The notes beneath the pieces were generated by a model that saw nothing but the letters and a program-made list of their open reading frames with translations, did no database searches and was not told where the DNA came from. Both the position numbers and the translations under genes were made by a program. A stretch of 64,000 nt of DNA from contig NZ_QJJL01000003.1 in assembly GCF_003201935.1 (NCBI RefSeq), forward strand, positions 558,001 through 622,000. Reading direction: 5' to 3'. This document shows, in pieces, positions 53,769 through 62,803 of this stretch; position 1 is the stretch's first letter, and each line of letters starts with the position of its first letter. Source of the DNA: Loktanella sp. PT4BL. Its GTDB lineage: Bacteria > Pseudomonadota > Alphaproteobacteria > Rhodobacterales > Rhodobacteraceae.

Positions 53769-55532
53769 TCAGTGGGCGGGTGCGGCGTCTTCAAGCCTTA
53801 ATTGCACGGACTGGCGGCCTTGCCAGCTGTTGATTTCAAGCCGCCCTGCCAGGTGGAACCGCGCGCCGTTATGATTGAGCAGCATTGGCCCCAGTGGCCC
53901 GTCCATGGCGCCGAAACTGATTCCGTCAATCCGTCCGCCTAAACCGTCACCGAAGCTGATTTTCAGATGGTTCGCGCCCACCTGTTTGGCAAAGTGGATC
54001 TGGCAATCGGGGAAGGCAAAACGTGGGGCAGGGGCGCCTGCGCCGAAGGGGCCTGCGTCCTCAATCTGGTTGATCAGGTCCACAGTGGCGGCACCGGGCA
54101 TCAGGATGCCGCTGATAGTAAGGTCTGCGGGGCCTATGTCAGCGGCCCCCTGTTTTGCGAGAAGGTCGCCCAAACGCGCCATGGCTTCATCGAGCTTGTC
54201 GCGCGCAACGGTCAGGCCAGCCGCCATTTTATGCCCGCCGCCTTTGATCAACAGCCCCTCTTGTGCGGTGCGCTGGATCGCGGCGCCCAGATCAACTCCG
54301 GATACCGAACGGCCCGAGCCTTTGCCTTCATTGCCGTCCAGCCCGATGACGATGGCAGGGCGGTTGGTGGCCTCTTTCAGACGTGCGGCGACGATGCCCA
54401 CAACACCGGGGTGCCAGCCTTCGCCTGCGGCCCAGACCAGCGGCCCGTCAAGCCCGCGTGCAGTGGCTTGCTCCAGCGCCATATCACGCACCTGCGCTTC
54501 GACCTCGCGGCGCTCTGTGTTCAACTGATCCAGTTTGGCGGCCATCGATTCGGCTTCATGCCGATTGTCACAGGCCAATAGCCGCGCGCCAAGGTCGGCT
54601 TTGCCTATGCGCCCGCCGGCGTTGACGCGGGGGCCCAGCAAGAACCCGAGGTGATAGCTGGTTGGTGCCTGGTCAAGCCCTGCAACATCGGCAAGAGCGG
54701 TCAAACCGATCCGGTTGCGCCGCGCCATCACGGTCAACCCTTGGCGCACAAAGGCGCGGTTCACACCGATGAGCGGTGCCACATCGGCCACGGTCGCCAG
54801 CCCCACAAGATCAAGCATCGCCATTAGGTCAGGGCCTTTGTGACCCGCCTCGCGGAGTTTCCGGTTGGCATCAACCAACATCAGAAACACGACAGCCGCC
54901 GCGCAGAGATGCGCAAGATCGCCTGTCTCGTCCTGCCTGTTGGGGTTCACGACCGCCACCGCATCTGGCAGGGTCTCGCCGCCTAAATGGTGGTCGAGCA
55001 CGATGACATCGGCGCCTTTGGCCGCCGCAATCGGCCCATGCGAGAGCGTGCCGCAGTCGACGCAGACGATCAGATCGTGGTCGCGCGCAAGGGCGGCCAT
55101 GGCCTCATCATTGGGGCCGTAGCCTTCGTCAATCCGGTCGGGCACATAGAGCGTGGCCTGCCGCCCCATATCGCGCAGCCAGCAGATCAGCAGGGCCGCC
55201 GAGGTGCCGCCGTCCACGTCATAATCCGCGAAAATAGCGATGCGCTCGTTCTTGTCCAGCGCCTGCAAAAAACGCGCTGTCGCCGCATCCATGTCTTTCA
55301 GAACGCGCGGGTCCGGCAAAAGGTCACGCAAGGTCGGCGCAAGAAACCCGGGGGCATCTTGTGCGCTGACACCGCGCCGCACCAGCACACGGCAAAGCGG
55401 GGCGGGCAGGCCGGTTTCCTGGGCCATCGCCTCTGACAGCCGGTCCTCTTCCACGCTGGGACCAACCCAGCGGCGACCCGTGGCAGAGGCGGTGACATTC
55501 AGAAATGCAGGTTTATCTAGGGGTGTATTCAT
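53769..55532 (-). CDS. recJ: Single-strand-specific exonuclease RecJ
   Basis: 5'-3' exonuclease on single-stranded DNA used in recombination and mismatch repair. The 587-residue protein has the DHH phosphoesterase core: IAIFADYDVDGGTSAALLIC, VCVDCGTLSHGPIA, VIVLDHHLGGETLPDAVAVV, then DHHA1 with GWHPGVVGIVAARLKE, GSGRSVSGVDLG and IKGGGHKMAAGLTV, then the OB-fold end. ATG at 55532 is chosen over a GTG four codons upstream. Same strand and close after glpX. Confidence 0.96.
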   Translation of the reverse strand: MNTPLDKPAFLNVTASATGRRWVGPSVEEDRLSEAMAQETGLPAPLCRVLVRRGVSAQDAPGFLAPTLRDLLPDPRVLKDMDAATARFLQALDKNERIAIFADYDVDGGTSAALLICWLRDMGRQATLYVPDRIDEGYGPNDEAMAALARDHDLIVCVDCGTLSHGPIAAAKGADVIVLDHHLGGETLPDAVAVVNPNRQDETGDLAHLCAAAVVFLMLVDANRKLREAGHKGPDLMAMLDLVGLATVADVAPLIGVNRAFVRQGLTVMARRNRIGLTALADVAGLDQAPTSYHLGFLLGPRVNAGGRIGKADLGARLLACDNRHEAESMAAKLDQLNTERREVEAQVRDMALEQATARGLDGPLVWAAGEGWHPGVVGIVAARLKEATNRPAIVIGLDGNEGKGSGRSVSGVDLGAAIQRTAQEGLLIKGGGHKMAAGLTVARDKLDEAMARLGDLLAKQGAADIGPADLTISGILMPGAATVDLINQIEDAGPFGAGAPAPRFAFPDCQIHFAKQVGANHLKISFGDGLGGRIDGISFGAMDGPLGPMLLNHNGARFHLAGRLEINSWQGRQSVQLRLEDAAPAH

Positions 55533-55603
55533 CACATGACACACTATGCGGTGTGCCAGCGTTTGGCCACGGCTTCCTGCGCATCGTAGCGAAAAATCCG
55601 CGT

Positions 55604-56569
55604 CTAGCTGGTTGGGTTGCGATAGATCATGCGCCGCACCGATCCGGTCTTGGAGCGCATCAGGATCGTTTCAGCGGTGACAAAGCCCACCTCGCGTTTG
55701 ATCCCCGGCACGAGCGATCCGTCGGTCACGCCCGTGGCGGCAAAGATCACATCGCCTGTCACCATATCGTCGCGTGTATAGACGCGGTCAAAATTCGTGA
55801 TGCCTGCTTTCTTCGCGCGGCCACGTTCGTCATCGTTGCGGAACAGCAAACGGCCGAAAATCTGCCCGCCCATGCATTTCAGTGCCGCTGCTGCAAGAAC
55901 ACCCTCGGGTGCTCCGCCGGAACCCATATACATATCAATGCCCGTCACGTCGGGTTCGGCGCAATGCATCACACCGGCCACGTCGCCGTCAGTGATCAGG
56001 CGGATTGCGGCACCGGTGCTGCGGATTTCCGCGATCATGTCTTCGTGGCGCGGGCGTTCCAGCACACAGACGGTGATGTCATTGGTCGAACAGCCTTTGG
56101 CGGCGGCCAGCGCCGAGACACGCTCGGAGGGCGACATATCAAGGGTCACAACGCTGGGGCGCAGGCCGGGGCCGACGGCGAGCTTGTCCATATAGACGTC
56201 AGGCGCGTGCAGCATCGATCCGCGCGGCCCCATCGCGATGACGGCCAGCGCGTTGGGCATGTCTTTGGCGGTGAGTGTCGTGCCTTCCAGCGGATCAAGG
56301 GCGATATCCACGCCGGGGCCAGTGCCAGTGCCCACTTCCTCACCGATGAACAGCATGGGTGCCTCGTCGCGTTCGCCCTCGCCGATGACCACGACGCCTG
56401 CGATATCCAGCTTGTTCAACTGGGTGCGCATGGCATCCACCGCGGCCTGATCTGCCGCCTTCTCGTCGCCGCGTCCGATCAGCGGGGCGCATGCGATGGC
56501 CGCAGCCTCGGAGACGCGGGCGAGGCCGAGAGACAGGTTGCGGTCGTTGAAATCAAGTGCGGCGGGCAT
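55604..56569 (-). CDS. glpX: Fructose-1,6-bisphosphatase class II
   Basis: Mn-dependent gluconeogenic fructose bisphosphatase (321 residues), cytosolic. Marks: IGEGERDEAPMLFIGEEVG, metal site DIALDPLEGTTLTAKDMPNA, ITDGDVAGVMHCAEP and MYMGSGGAPEGVLAAAALKC. It lies between hom (68 bases upstream) and recJ (71 bases downstream), all on the minus strand, an order frequent in this group. Confidence 0.96.
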   Translation of the reverse strand: MPAALDFNDRNLSLGLARVSEAAAIACAPLIGRGDEKAADQAAVDAMRTQLNKLDIAGVVVIGEGERDEAPMLFIGEEVGTGTGPGVDIALDPLEGTTLTAKDMPNALAVIAMGPRGSMLHAPDVYMDKLAVGPGLRPSVVTLDMSPSERVSALAAAKGCSTNDITVCVLERPRHEDMIAEIRSTGAAIRLITDGDVAGVMHCAEPDVTGIDMYMGSGGAPEGVLAAAALKCMGGQIFGRLLFRNDDERGRAKKAGITNFDRVYTRDDMVTGDVIFAATGVTDGSLVPGIKREVGFVTAETILMRSKTGSVRRMIYRNPTS

Positions 56570-56637
56570 CAGTAAAGTCCTTTTGTAACGTACCCCACCT
56601 AAAGCCTGTCCGCGCCCGGGCTACAAGCCTGTTTGCG

Positions 56638-57930
56638 CTAAACTGCTTCGATGCGGATTGCGACAGGGGTGCCGCTGACCACGCCGGTGGATTTGAAATC
56701 GGAAAGCGCCTCTTCCAATGCGGTGCGTGTCGTCTTGTGGGTGACGATCAGAACGGGTGCTGTTGTGTCCGTGTGGTCGTATTGGCGCATCCGGTCGATC
56801 GAAATGCCTGCTTCGCCCAAGGCGTGCGCGACTTTTGCCAAAGCCCCCGGTTTGTCGAGCAGTTTCAGACGCAAGTAATAGGGTGCGGGTACAGCCGCGC
56901 GCGCGGCGCGTGCCTTGCGCAGGGTGTTCGCGGGCTGGCCAAAGGTCGAGATGCGGCATCCGCGCGCGATATCCATCACATCGCCCATGACGGCACTTGC
57001 AGTAGGGCCTTCGCCCGCGCCGGGGCCGCGCAGAACGATCTGGTTGACCGCGTCACCTTCGAGCACGACCATATTGGTGCCGCCCTGCAGCTGGCCAAGC
57101 GGTGATGTGTCGGGGACAAGGCAAGGCGACATCCGCTGTTCCAGACCGCGACCTGTCATTTGTGCCACGCCCAGGAGTTTGATCTTAAAGCCCATGTCGG
57201 CGGCCTGATGGATGTCCTCGATGGTCACCGAACCGATCCCTTCAAGCTCGACCGAGTCGAAATCAACCTGCGTGCCGAAGGCAATAGAGGCCAGAAGCGC
57301 GAGTTTGTGACCCGCATCAATGCCGCCCACGTCCAATTCGGGATCGGCTTCGAGATAGCCCAGTTGATTGGCCTCTTCGAAGACGGCCTCATAGCTGAGC
57401 CCCGCATCTTCCATGCGCGTCAGGATGTAGTTGCAGCTGCCGTTCATCACACCCATGACGCGGGTGATTTCATTGCCCGCAAGCCCTTCGGTCAGGGATT
57501 TGACCACGGGGATACCCCCTGCGACAGCCGCTTCAAAGCGGATCACGTGCCCTGCGGCCTCGGCCGCTTCGGCGAGCGCCTGGCCGTGGATGGCAAGCAA
57601 GGCCTTGTTGGCGCTGACGATGTCTTTGCCAGTGGCAATGGCCGCTTCTGTCGCGTCTTTGGCAGGGCCTTCGTGGCCGCCCATCACTTCGATGAAAAGA
57701 TCAATGTCGTCACGTTTTGCAAGGGCGACGGGGTCGTCCTCCCATGCATAGGCGGACAGGTCCACGCCGCGATCCTTGGTTTTGGACCGTGCCGAGACCG
57801 CGACGATCTCTACCGGGCGGCCTGCGCGCAGCGCCAGCAACTCCCCGTGTTTTTGCACAATCCGGACAATGCCCACACCCACGGTGCCAAGTCCCGCGAT
57901 CCCAAGGCGAAGTGGTGTTGTCATCTGCAT
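56638..57930 (-). CDS. hom: Homoserine dehydrogenase
   Basis: NAD(P)-dependent enzyme reducing aspartate semialdehyde to homoserine for threonine, methionine and isoleucine synthesis. The 430 residues show the Rossmann start LGIAGLGTVGVGIVRIVQK, catalytic core GVMNGSCNYILTRMEDAG and GYLEADPELDVGGIDAGHKL, and a C-terminal ACT domain (LRLKLLDKPGALAKVAHALG) for threonine feedback. Start may be the ATG at 57930 or the one two codons later. First gene of the hom-glpX-recJ run. Confidence 0.96.
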   Translation of the reverse strand: MQMTTPLRLGIAGLGTVGVGIVRIVQKHGELLALRAGRPVEIVAVSARSKTKDRGVDLSAYAWEDDPVALAKRDDIDLFIEVMGGHEGPAKDATEAAIATGKDIVSANKALLAIHGQALAEAAEAAGHVIRFEAAVAGGIPVVKSLTEGLAGNEITRVMGVMNGSCNYILTRMEDAGLSYEAVFEEANQLGYLEADPELDVGGIDAGHKLALLASIAFGTQVDFDSVELEGIGSVTIEDIHQAADMGFKIKLLGVAQMTGRGLEQRMSPCLVPDTSPLGQLQGGTNMVVLEGDAVNQIVLRGPGAGEGPTASAVMGDVMDIARGCRISTFGQPANTLRKARAARAAVPAPYYLRLKLLDKPGALAKVAHALGEAGISIDRMRQYDHTDTTAPVLIVTHKTTRTALEEALSDFKSTGVVSGTPVAIRIEAV

Positions 57931-57978
57931 AAATCCATCGTTGTGCTACGTCAGCACGGGTCTAGCGAATGCGCGCGG

Positions 57979-58212
57979 CTACTGCAACGCGCCGATGTCA
58001 ATCTGGCGCAGTTGGTCAGCACGGGCCTGCAATGCCGCGATCCGGGCCTGCAAATCGGCGTCCTCAGCGGCAGAAACGGGCGGCAGTGATGGAAGCTGTG
58101 TCAATGTGGGGTAGGGCGCCTGTCTTGCGGCATCGCTGATCGTGCCGTCCAGCGCCGGAAAAGTGGCGCAGGCGGGGATCAGCAGAAAGGGAAGGGGCCA
58201 AAGGTGACGCAT
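57979..58212 (-). CDS. Small lipoprotein with coiled coil (77 aa)
   Basis: Predicted lipoprotein: MRHLWPLPFLLIPAC ends in a lipobox (IPAC) at residue 15. A Pro/Thr/Leu-rich linker (APYPTLTQLPSLPPVS) leads to a short heptad-type helix (LQARIAALQARADQLRQID). GGTGG six bases before the ATG at 58212 favours this start; an ATG at 58224 adds four residues. Lies just upstream of hom and diverges from the TetR gene. Function unknown. Confidence 0.75.
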   Translation of the reverse strand: MRHLWPLPFLLIPACATFPALDGTISDAARQAPYPTLTQLPSLPPVSAAEDADLQARIAALQARADQLRQIDIGALQ

Positions 58213-58271
58213 GATTGCCACCATACCTGCGGTCGCAGGGCGGGGGCAACTGCCGATGAGGGGTTTCCAAA

Positions 58272-58285
58272 TGAACAAGCGTTCA
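58272..58285. promoter_or_regulatory. Candidate TetR operator
   Basis: TGAAC-aagc-GTTCA is a perfect inverted repeat 6 bases before the TetR-family start at 58291. Such palindromes directly upstream of TetR genes usually are autoregulatory operators. It may also control the divergent lipoprotein gene at 58212. Confidence 0.6.
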
Positions 58286-58290
58286 GTTAA

Positions 58291-58896
58291 ATGGCTGTTA
58301 TGGCACGCAAGCAAGGTTCCCACTCTGATATCACCGGCCCAAGGGTGCGCGATGCGGCGTTGCGACTGATCGCACGGCACGGCTATGCGGCGGTGTCGAT
58401 GCGCCAGATCGCGGCGGAAGTCGGCATTCAGGCGGGCGCGCTTTACAACTACACGCCGGACAAACAGACGCTTCTGTTTGACCTGATGCAGGGTCATATG
58501 ACCGATCTACTGGCCGCGCTGGAAGCGGCTGATTTGCAGGGCAACAGTCTTGCGCGGCTGGAAGGGTTCACACGGTTTCATATCCGGTTTCATCTGCCGC
58601 GCCCCGATCAGGTGTTTGTGTCCTATATGGAACTCCGCAACCTGACGGATGACAATTTCGCAGCCGTCGAGGCGCTGCGACGGGCCTATGAGGATGTGCT
58701 TGAAAACATCCTCCGGGATGGCGAAGCCGAGGGCGTTTTTGCTGTGCCTGATCCGCGCATTACCACAATGGCGCTGATTGCGATGCTGACAGGGATCAGC
58801 AATTGGTATCGTGCGGGCGGGCGGCTTGAGAGCGACAAAATTGAAGCGATCTACTGGGACATGGTCCGCCGTGCCGTGACAGCCTCTGCAAGGTAG
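58291..58896 (+). CDS. TetR/AcrR-family regulator (201 aa)
   Basis: One-component repressor. N-terminal HTH: RVRDAALRLIARHGYAAVSM with RQIAAEVGIQAGALYNYTPD as recognition part; the C-terminal domain resembles regulators of acyl-CoA metabolism (FVSYMELRNLTDDNFAAVEA). No enzyme gene is adjacent, so the regulon is elsewhere or limited to itself and the neighbours. Start may be ATG 58291 or 58300. A palindrome sits just upstream. Confidence 0.92.
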   Translation: MAVMARKQGSHSDITGPRVRDAALRLIARHGYAAVSMRQIAAEVGIQAGALYNYTPDKQTLLFDLMQGHMTDLLAALEAADLQGNSLARLEGFTRFHIRFHLPRPDQVFVSYMELRNLTDDNFAAVEALRRAYEDVLENILRDGEAEGVFAVPDPRITTMALIAMLTGISNWYRAGGRLESDKIEAIYWDMVRRAVTASAR

Positions 58897-58927
58897 GATA
58901 AGGCCTCTGCAGTGACGGAGACAAATC

Positions 58928-59404
58928 ATGTTCCAACCAGATGAAAACGGGGTTCTTGCGGTCGTAGAGGCCTCGCCCGCGCGCCGCATTTTTGCCTATG
59001 GTGTCCTGTTCGGCTTAGGGGCGCTGGTGGTTTATCTTACGCTTCTGCACCCTCCCGCGTTTCACTGGATGGTCTTTATGCTGGCGTTCGGTGTTCTGAT
59101 GCTCTGGCAGGCCGAGCGGCTCCGCCGTGCGACCCATGTGACCATCGCGCTGACGGAGACAGAGTTGCGCGATAGCACCGGCACCGTTCTGGCGCGGATT
59201 GATGATATTCGCAGCGTTGATCGGGGCGTTTTTGCCTTCAAACCGACAAACGGGTTTACCTTGGTGCTGCACAACAAAACGCCCCGCGCATGGCTGCCGG
59301 GGCTTTGGTGGCGCTTTGGGCGCCGTGTTGGTGTGGGTGGCGTGACAAATGCCGGTCAATCCAAATTCATGGCTGAACGCATCAGCATGATGATCAAGGA
59401 TTAA
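58928..59404 (+). CDS. Two-helix membrane protein with PH-like domain (158 aa)
   Basis: Inner-membrane protein. Two hydrophobic segments at about residues 19-42 and 46-62 precede a beta-rich cytosolic part (HVTIALTETELRDSTGTVLA, RIDDIRSVDRGVFAFKPTNG) that looks like a bacterial PH domain. No function known. GGAG precedes the ATG. Its stop overlaps the end of the convergent pseudopilin gene by 4 bases. Confidence 0.78.
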   Translation: MFQPDENGVLAVVEASPARRIFAYGVLFGLGALVVYLTLLHPPAFHWMVFMLAFGVLMLWQAERLRRATHVTIALTETELRDSTGTVLARIDDIRSVDRGVFAFKPTNGFTLVLHNKTPRAWLPGLWWRFGRRVGVGGVTNAGQSKFMAERISMMIKD

Positions 59405-60006
59405 CCCGGTCCGCAGAGGGGCGGGTTACTGTTTCTCTCAAAGCAAAGCCTTACGCCACGTGGACGGATAATCATATCATTCGTGAACGTCAGGTCTTCC
59501 AGATTGGTCACGGTGAAAGGGCCCAAACCAATATTGAATGGCGCATCATATTCCGTGCGCGTCTCAATATAGATGTTCTGGTCAAAGTTATCCATCGGGG
59601 GCAGGCGGCCTTCTGCCCTAAGGTCTGCAAGGTCTGCATTCGTCAAGTTTTGCGCTATGCCGGCGCCGCGTCTGCGCGACCAAACAACCCGGAATTCGTC
59701 ATCAGCCTCGTTATAAGTGTAAACTGTCACCCTGAAGTCTGGATCATTTTCCTCAAATGTAAGAGTTTGCAGAACACTTCGCGCGCTGTTCATAAAAGTG
59801 TTGTTCACACTGTCCTCACGGCTGAACATTTCGGCCAGCGTGATTGTCGCGCGGACGGCGTTCGTTTCAACACGGAACACGTCAAAGTAGACGAATGTCG
59901 ACAAAAAGACCCAAACCAAGATCGGGACGACCAGCAGCAGTTCGATTGCCATTGATCCTTGTTCGTCATCGCGAAAGGCGCGGAAGGATGATGCAATTCT
60001 CTTCAT
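59401..60006 (-). CDS. TadE/TadG-like pseudopilin (201 aa)
   Basis: Minor pseudopilin-type protein of Tad (Flp) pili. The N-terminus FRDDEQGSMAIELLLVVPIL has the TadE hydrophobic helix preceded by a Glu-Gln-Gly, a short cytosolic lead, and an exported beta-rich part with two cysteines near the end (RLCFERNSNPPLCG). It is the last of three genes of the same type, 3 bases after the upstream gene. The Tad motor genes are not in this window. Confidence 0.88.
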   Translation of the reverse strand: MKRIASSFRAFRDDEQGSMAIELLLVVPILVWVFLSTFVYFDVFRVETNAVRATITLAEMFSREDSVNNTFMNSARSVLQTLTFEENDPDFRVTVYTYNEADDEFRVVWSRRRGAGIAQNLTNADLADLRAEGRLPPMDNFDQNIYIETRTEYDAPFNIGLGPFTVTNLEDLTFTNDMIIRPRGVRLCFERNSNPPLCGPG

Positions 60007-60008
60007 GA

Positions 60009-60566
60009 TTAATTGTTCCGGAAAGGTTCAACGACGAAAGCACCGGTGGCGATCAATGCATAGGATTCGCCCGCGGCCGTATCACCCGCATTTGCTTCTA
60101 TGAATGCCTTTCCTAAGGCGGAAGATGGCAAGAAGGGGTCAATACGGATGCAGGCCCGCAAGAACATCAGCTCATTGTTGCCTGTCGGATCAATTGTGCC
60201 GCCATATGCCGCGTCCAGGTCGCCCCGGTCGACACAGCGTACATTCGCATCAAGCGGCACCCAAGCCGTCCTTGGGTCACGCTGCACCAGTTCGATTTCG
60301 AGCTGTCTGATGCAGTCTGGCAAAATGCGGGCTGCGTCACAGATCCGCGTACGCAGGTTGTCGCGGTCCGGGTTCGTGATGACGCCGATGCGTATCTCGC
60401 GGACCGTTACGTCAACTCCATGTTCAAGCATCACTTGCCGTGCGGAATAGACCCCTGACTCATAGGTCATAAGGAAGAAGCCGAAGAAGACAGGGAACAC
60501 CAGCACAATCTCAATCGACGCGGTTCCTCGTTCGTCTTTCAAGAAATTTTGCAGCAGAGTTTTCAT
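60009..60566 (-). CDS. TadE-like pseudopilin (185 aa)
   Basis: TadE-type protein. FLKDERGTASIEIVLVFPVF is the classical TadE N-terminus with the conserved Glu in the helix, followed by an exported domain with Cys residues in RICDAARILPDCIRQLEIEL. Start at 60566 chosen for this architecture; the longer frame overlaps the TadG gene. It lies between the TadG-like gene (13 bases) and the second pseudopilin (3 bases), indicating one operon. Confidence 0.9.
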   Translation of the reverse strand: MKTLLQNFLKDERGTASIEIVLVFPVFFGFFLMTYESGVYSARQVMLEHGVDVTVREIRIGVITNPDRDNLRTRICDAARILPDCIRQLEIELVQRDPRTAWVPLDANVRCVDRGDLDAAYGGTIDPTGNNELMFLRACIRIDPFLPSSALGKAFIEANAGDTAAGESYALIATGAFVVEPFRNN

Positions 60567-60579
60567 CGCGAATGTCCCA

Positions 60580-62367
60580 TTACAATGCCAGACGCAACGC
60601 TGTGATCTGCTCTGCAATCTTCCGGAATATCTCATCCAGTCCAGGTTCGCCCGGATCATTCGTGATGGTTGACTGGAATGCGTTGCCTTCCTTGCTTGCG
60701 CAATCCCGCATTGTCTCGTTGAAAAGACCCATCGAGATTGTGTAGACCTCGGTCACCTGATCCCCGGCCAGTTCACAAATGTCACTCAGTTTTTCATTGA
60801 GGTCTTCTTCGCTACCGATCGATTCCGTGATGTTGTTAAGGTACCAGACGCAATCGCCTCTACTATAACAACCGGCTGTTGCAGTCGTTGAATTGTCGTC
60901 ATCAATAACAGGGTAGTAGTTTGCGGCATGCTCCGACAGTCCGAAACGTTCATCATATTCGTCATACCGCTCAGGTAGTATGCGTTGTGATGAAACTGTT
61001 TCACCATCCGTCATGATAACGACGTACTTTGACGTTGTACGGTCAGTATAATCGGCGGGGCGTCTGCCGCGAAATGCGTCATCCACGGTCTGGATACCGC
61101 CGATCAGATCGCGCATGGACGGATCCAGCAATGAAACGCCCCACTTCATACCCCGGTGGATCGATGTATTTTCGGTAGGGTAGAAAGAGTTAATTGCAGC
61201 CTGCAGTTCCTCGACATCCTGTGACATCAATATGATGCCATGAGATTCTTCAGGCGAGCATGGTTCTCTAGAAAAACTAGGGCCGCTCGGTTCTGGCCAT
61301 CTGGGCCGCGAGTAGAAGTCCACCCATTCGACTTGTTCGTAAACGCGGTTCACGTCAAACGTGAGCGTTTCGTATTCGTCGTCCTCGAATGTGATACAGC
61401 GGGACGGGTTTGTGAAAACGTCAAACCCGCCAGCCCATTCCACGTTTACCGGCTGATCCCAAGGTGCTTGAAGCGTTGCGCCTTCGGTGCCAGCCGGTAC
61501 TTCATTGCCGTCTGCGTCGACCCAAATGTAAGCAGGCGGGGCTGCATAACCATCTTCGATCGCGCCGAATGAACTGCCAATGACATCATTCTCATTGATG
61601 GAGTCTGGCGTTGTTCTGAGAGCCATATAAAGGTCATCGCGAAGCCGTACGTGCTGAGAGTAGGCAATCAGGTTGATTGAGACACGGTCCTCATATTCAG
61701 GAAGCAAAAGGTCTTCGATAAACTGGTTTGCTGCTTGCTGAAGAAAGAACATCCTCGTTTCCGTACCTTCATCAGTCAGGATATTGCCGTCGGAGTCACG
61801 GATCGGATCACCGTTTTCATCACGGCGATAGATCGGACCCTCCATCAAACGTCCCATCGAACCTGAAATATCGAGGACAAGAGATACCTCAACATTGCCG
61901 GTTCCTTCGACCGCGCTTGCCCTTGCGGGCGCCGTCAAGGTATCCATACCGATGAGGCGCAGGTAGAAGGTGTCCATATCGATCTGAGATGAGAGCCGGA
62001 TTTCACTGCCGCTTGCTGTTTTCTCGATAAATGGCTCACCAACGATTGCGTCAGCGTAGCCTTCGGCGGTAAAGAAGTCTGTCAGGACAGCTCCAGCATC
62101 GCGCTCTTGGTTGAGGTTCGCAGCAGCCAGAACGGCGCGGTCCGAAACGCTCTGCAGCTTTGTCCGCTCGGACTCAAAACGCATGAAATCGACGGCCATA
62201 CCGCCGACGACCAGCATCGAGATAAGCAAGATGAGCGTCAGGACAATCAGACCACCATCCTCGTCCTTCTTGAACTGGCGAATAAAAGCGAGTTGTTCCA
62301 GATAGGCACGACGCGTTTCTTGTAGCTTTTTGAGCTTGTTTTCACGGTTCTTAAAATTCAACATCAT
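60580..62367 (-). CDS. tadG: TadG-like protein with vWA domain (595 aa)
   Basis: Large Tad-pilus associated protein. A TadE/TadG helix (GGLIVLTLILLISMLVVGGM, DFMRFESERTKLQSVSD after it) anchors it to the inner membrane. The vWA domain starts at EVSLVLDISGSMGRLMEGPI with intact MIDAS and has a long acidic insert (DENGDPIRDSDGNILTDEGT), then VVIMTDGETVSSQ. The function in Tad systems is tied to adhesion or pilus stability. GGGGA precedes ATG 62367; a second ATG follows directly. It leads the three-gene operon. Confidence 0.9.
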   Translation of the reverse strand: MMLNFKNRENKLKKLQETRRAYLEQLAFIRQFKKDEDGGLIVLTLILLISMLVVGGMAVDFMRFESERTKLQSVSDRAVLAAANLNQERDAGAVLTDFFTAEGYADAIVGEPFIEKTASGSEIRLSSQIDMDTFYLRLIGMDTLTAPARASAVEGTGNVEVSLVLDISGSMGRLMEGPIYRRDENGDPIRDSDGNILTDEGTETRMFFLQQAANQFIEDLLLPEYEDRVSINLIAYSQHVRLRDDLYMALRTTPDSINENDVIGSSFGAIEDGYAAPPAYIWVDADGNEVPAGTEGATLQAPWDQPVNVEWAGGFDVFTNPSRCITFEDDEYETLTFDVNRVYEQVEWVDFYSRPRWPEPSGPSFSREPCSPEESHGIILMSQDVEELQAAINSFYPTENTSIHRGMKWGVSLLDPSMRDLIGGIQTVDDAFRGRRPADYTDRTTSKYVVIMTDGETVSSQRILPERYDEYDERFGLSEHAANYYPVIDDDNSTTATAGCYSRGDCVWYLNNITESIGSEEDLNEKLSDICELAGDQVTEVYTISMGLFNETMRDCASKEGNAFQSTITNDPGEPGLDEIFRKIAEQITALRLAL

Positions 62368-62803
62368 CAGATCCCCAGGCGTTCGGCGCATCAATGTGGC
62401 GCTGGCAGGCTTTAAACTCGTATTTATTACCACATTCAGCATTTTGATGTGGCAAAAAAATGGCGAGGTGCTGTGGCGCGCCTAATGGGTCGCATGTTGG
62501 TTGATACAGTTCAACGTTTCATCGGGTACTGTAATTTTTTCGGAAACAGTGGGCGGAATTGTGAGGCCAAAAGACCACAAAATGAGCGACAAATGCATAT
62601 TGCCTGCGGCATGACCGTGAGGGGAGCGAATCGATTTCATCTGAAAATACGGGGTTTTGATCCATTGTATCATGCCGGCCAAAAGCGTGTTTTTTGTGGT
62701 GCTGCTACCTCAGGGTCGCTGGCCAGCGTCGCAGTGTCGAAAAGGAGATATGCAACAGGTCCTGCCCCTTGCTAGGCTTACCTAGGACCAGAAGGGATGG
62801 GGC
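62368..62803. other. Divergent gap between the Tad operon and soxB
   Basis: This 436-base gap should contain promoters for both directions. It holds CCACAT...ATGTGG (62433-62455) and a 12-bp palindrome CGCTGGCCAGCG (62717-62728) about 80 bases before soxB. An open frame at 62449-62775 has no family likeness and no ribosome-binding site and is not called. Confidence 0.5.

Noticed and set aside
55505..56575. Long frame opposite glpX
   Set aside because: Antisense shadow; translation is His/Asp/Gly-rich and lacks any domain.
62449..62775. 108-codon frame before soxB
   Set aside because: No ribosome-binding site or family likeness; the region more likely holds divergent promoters.
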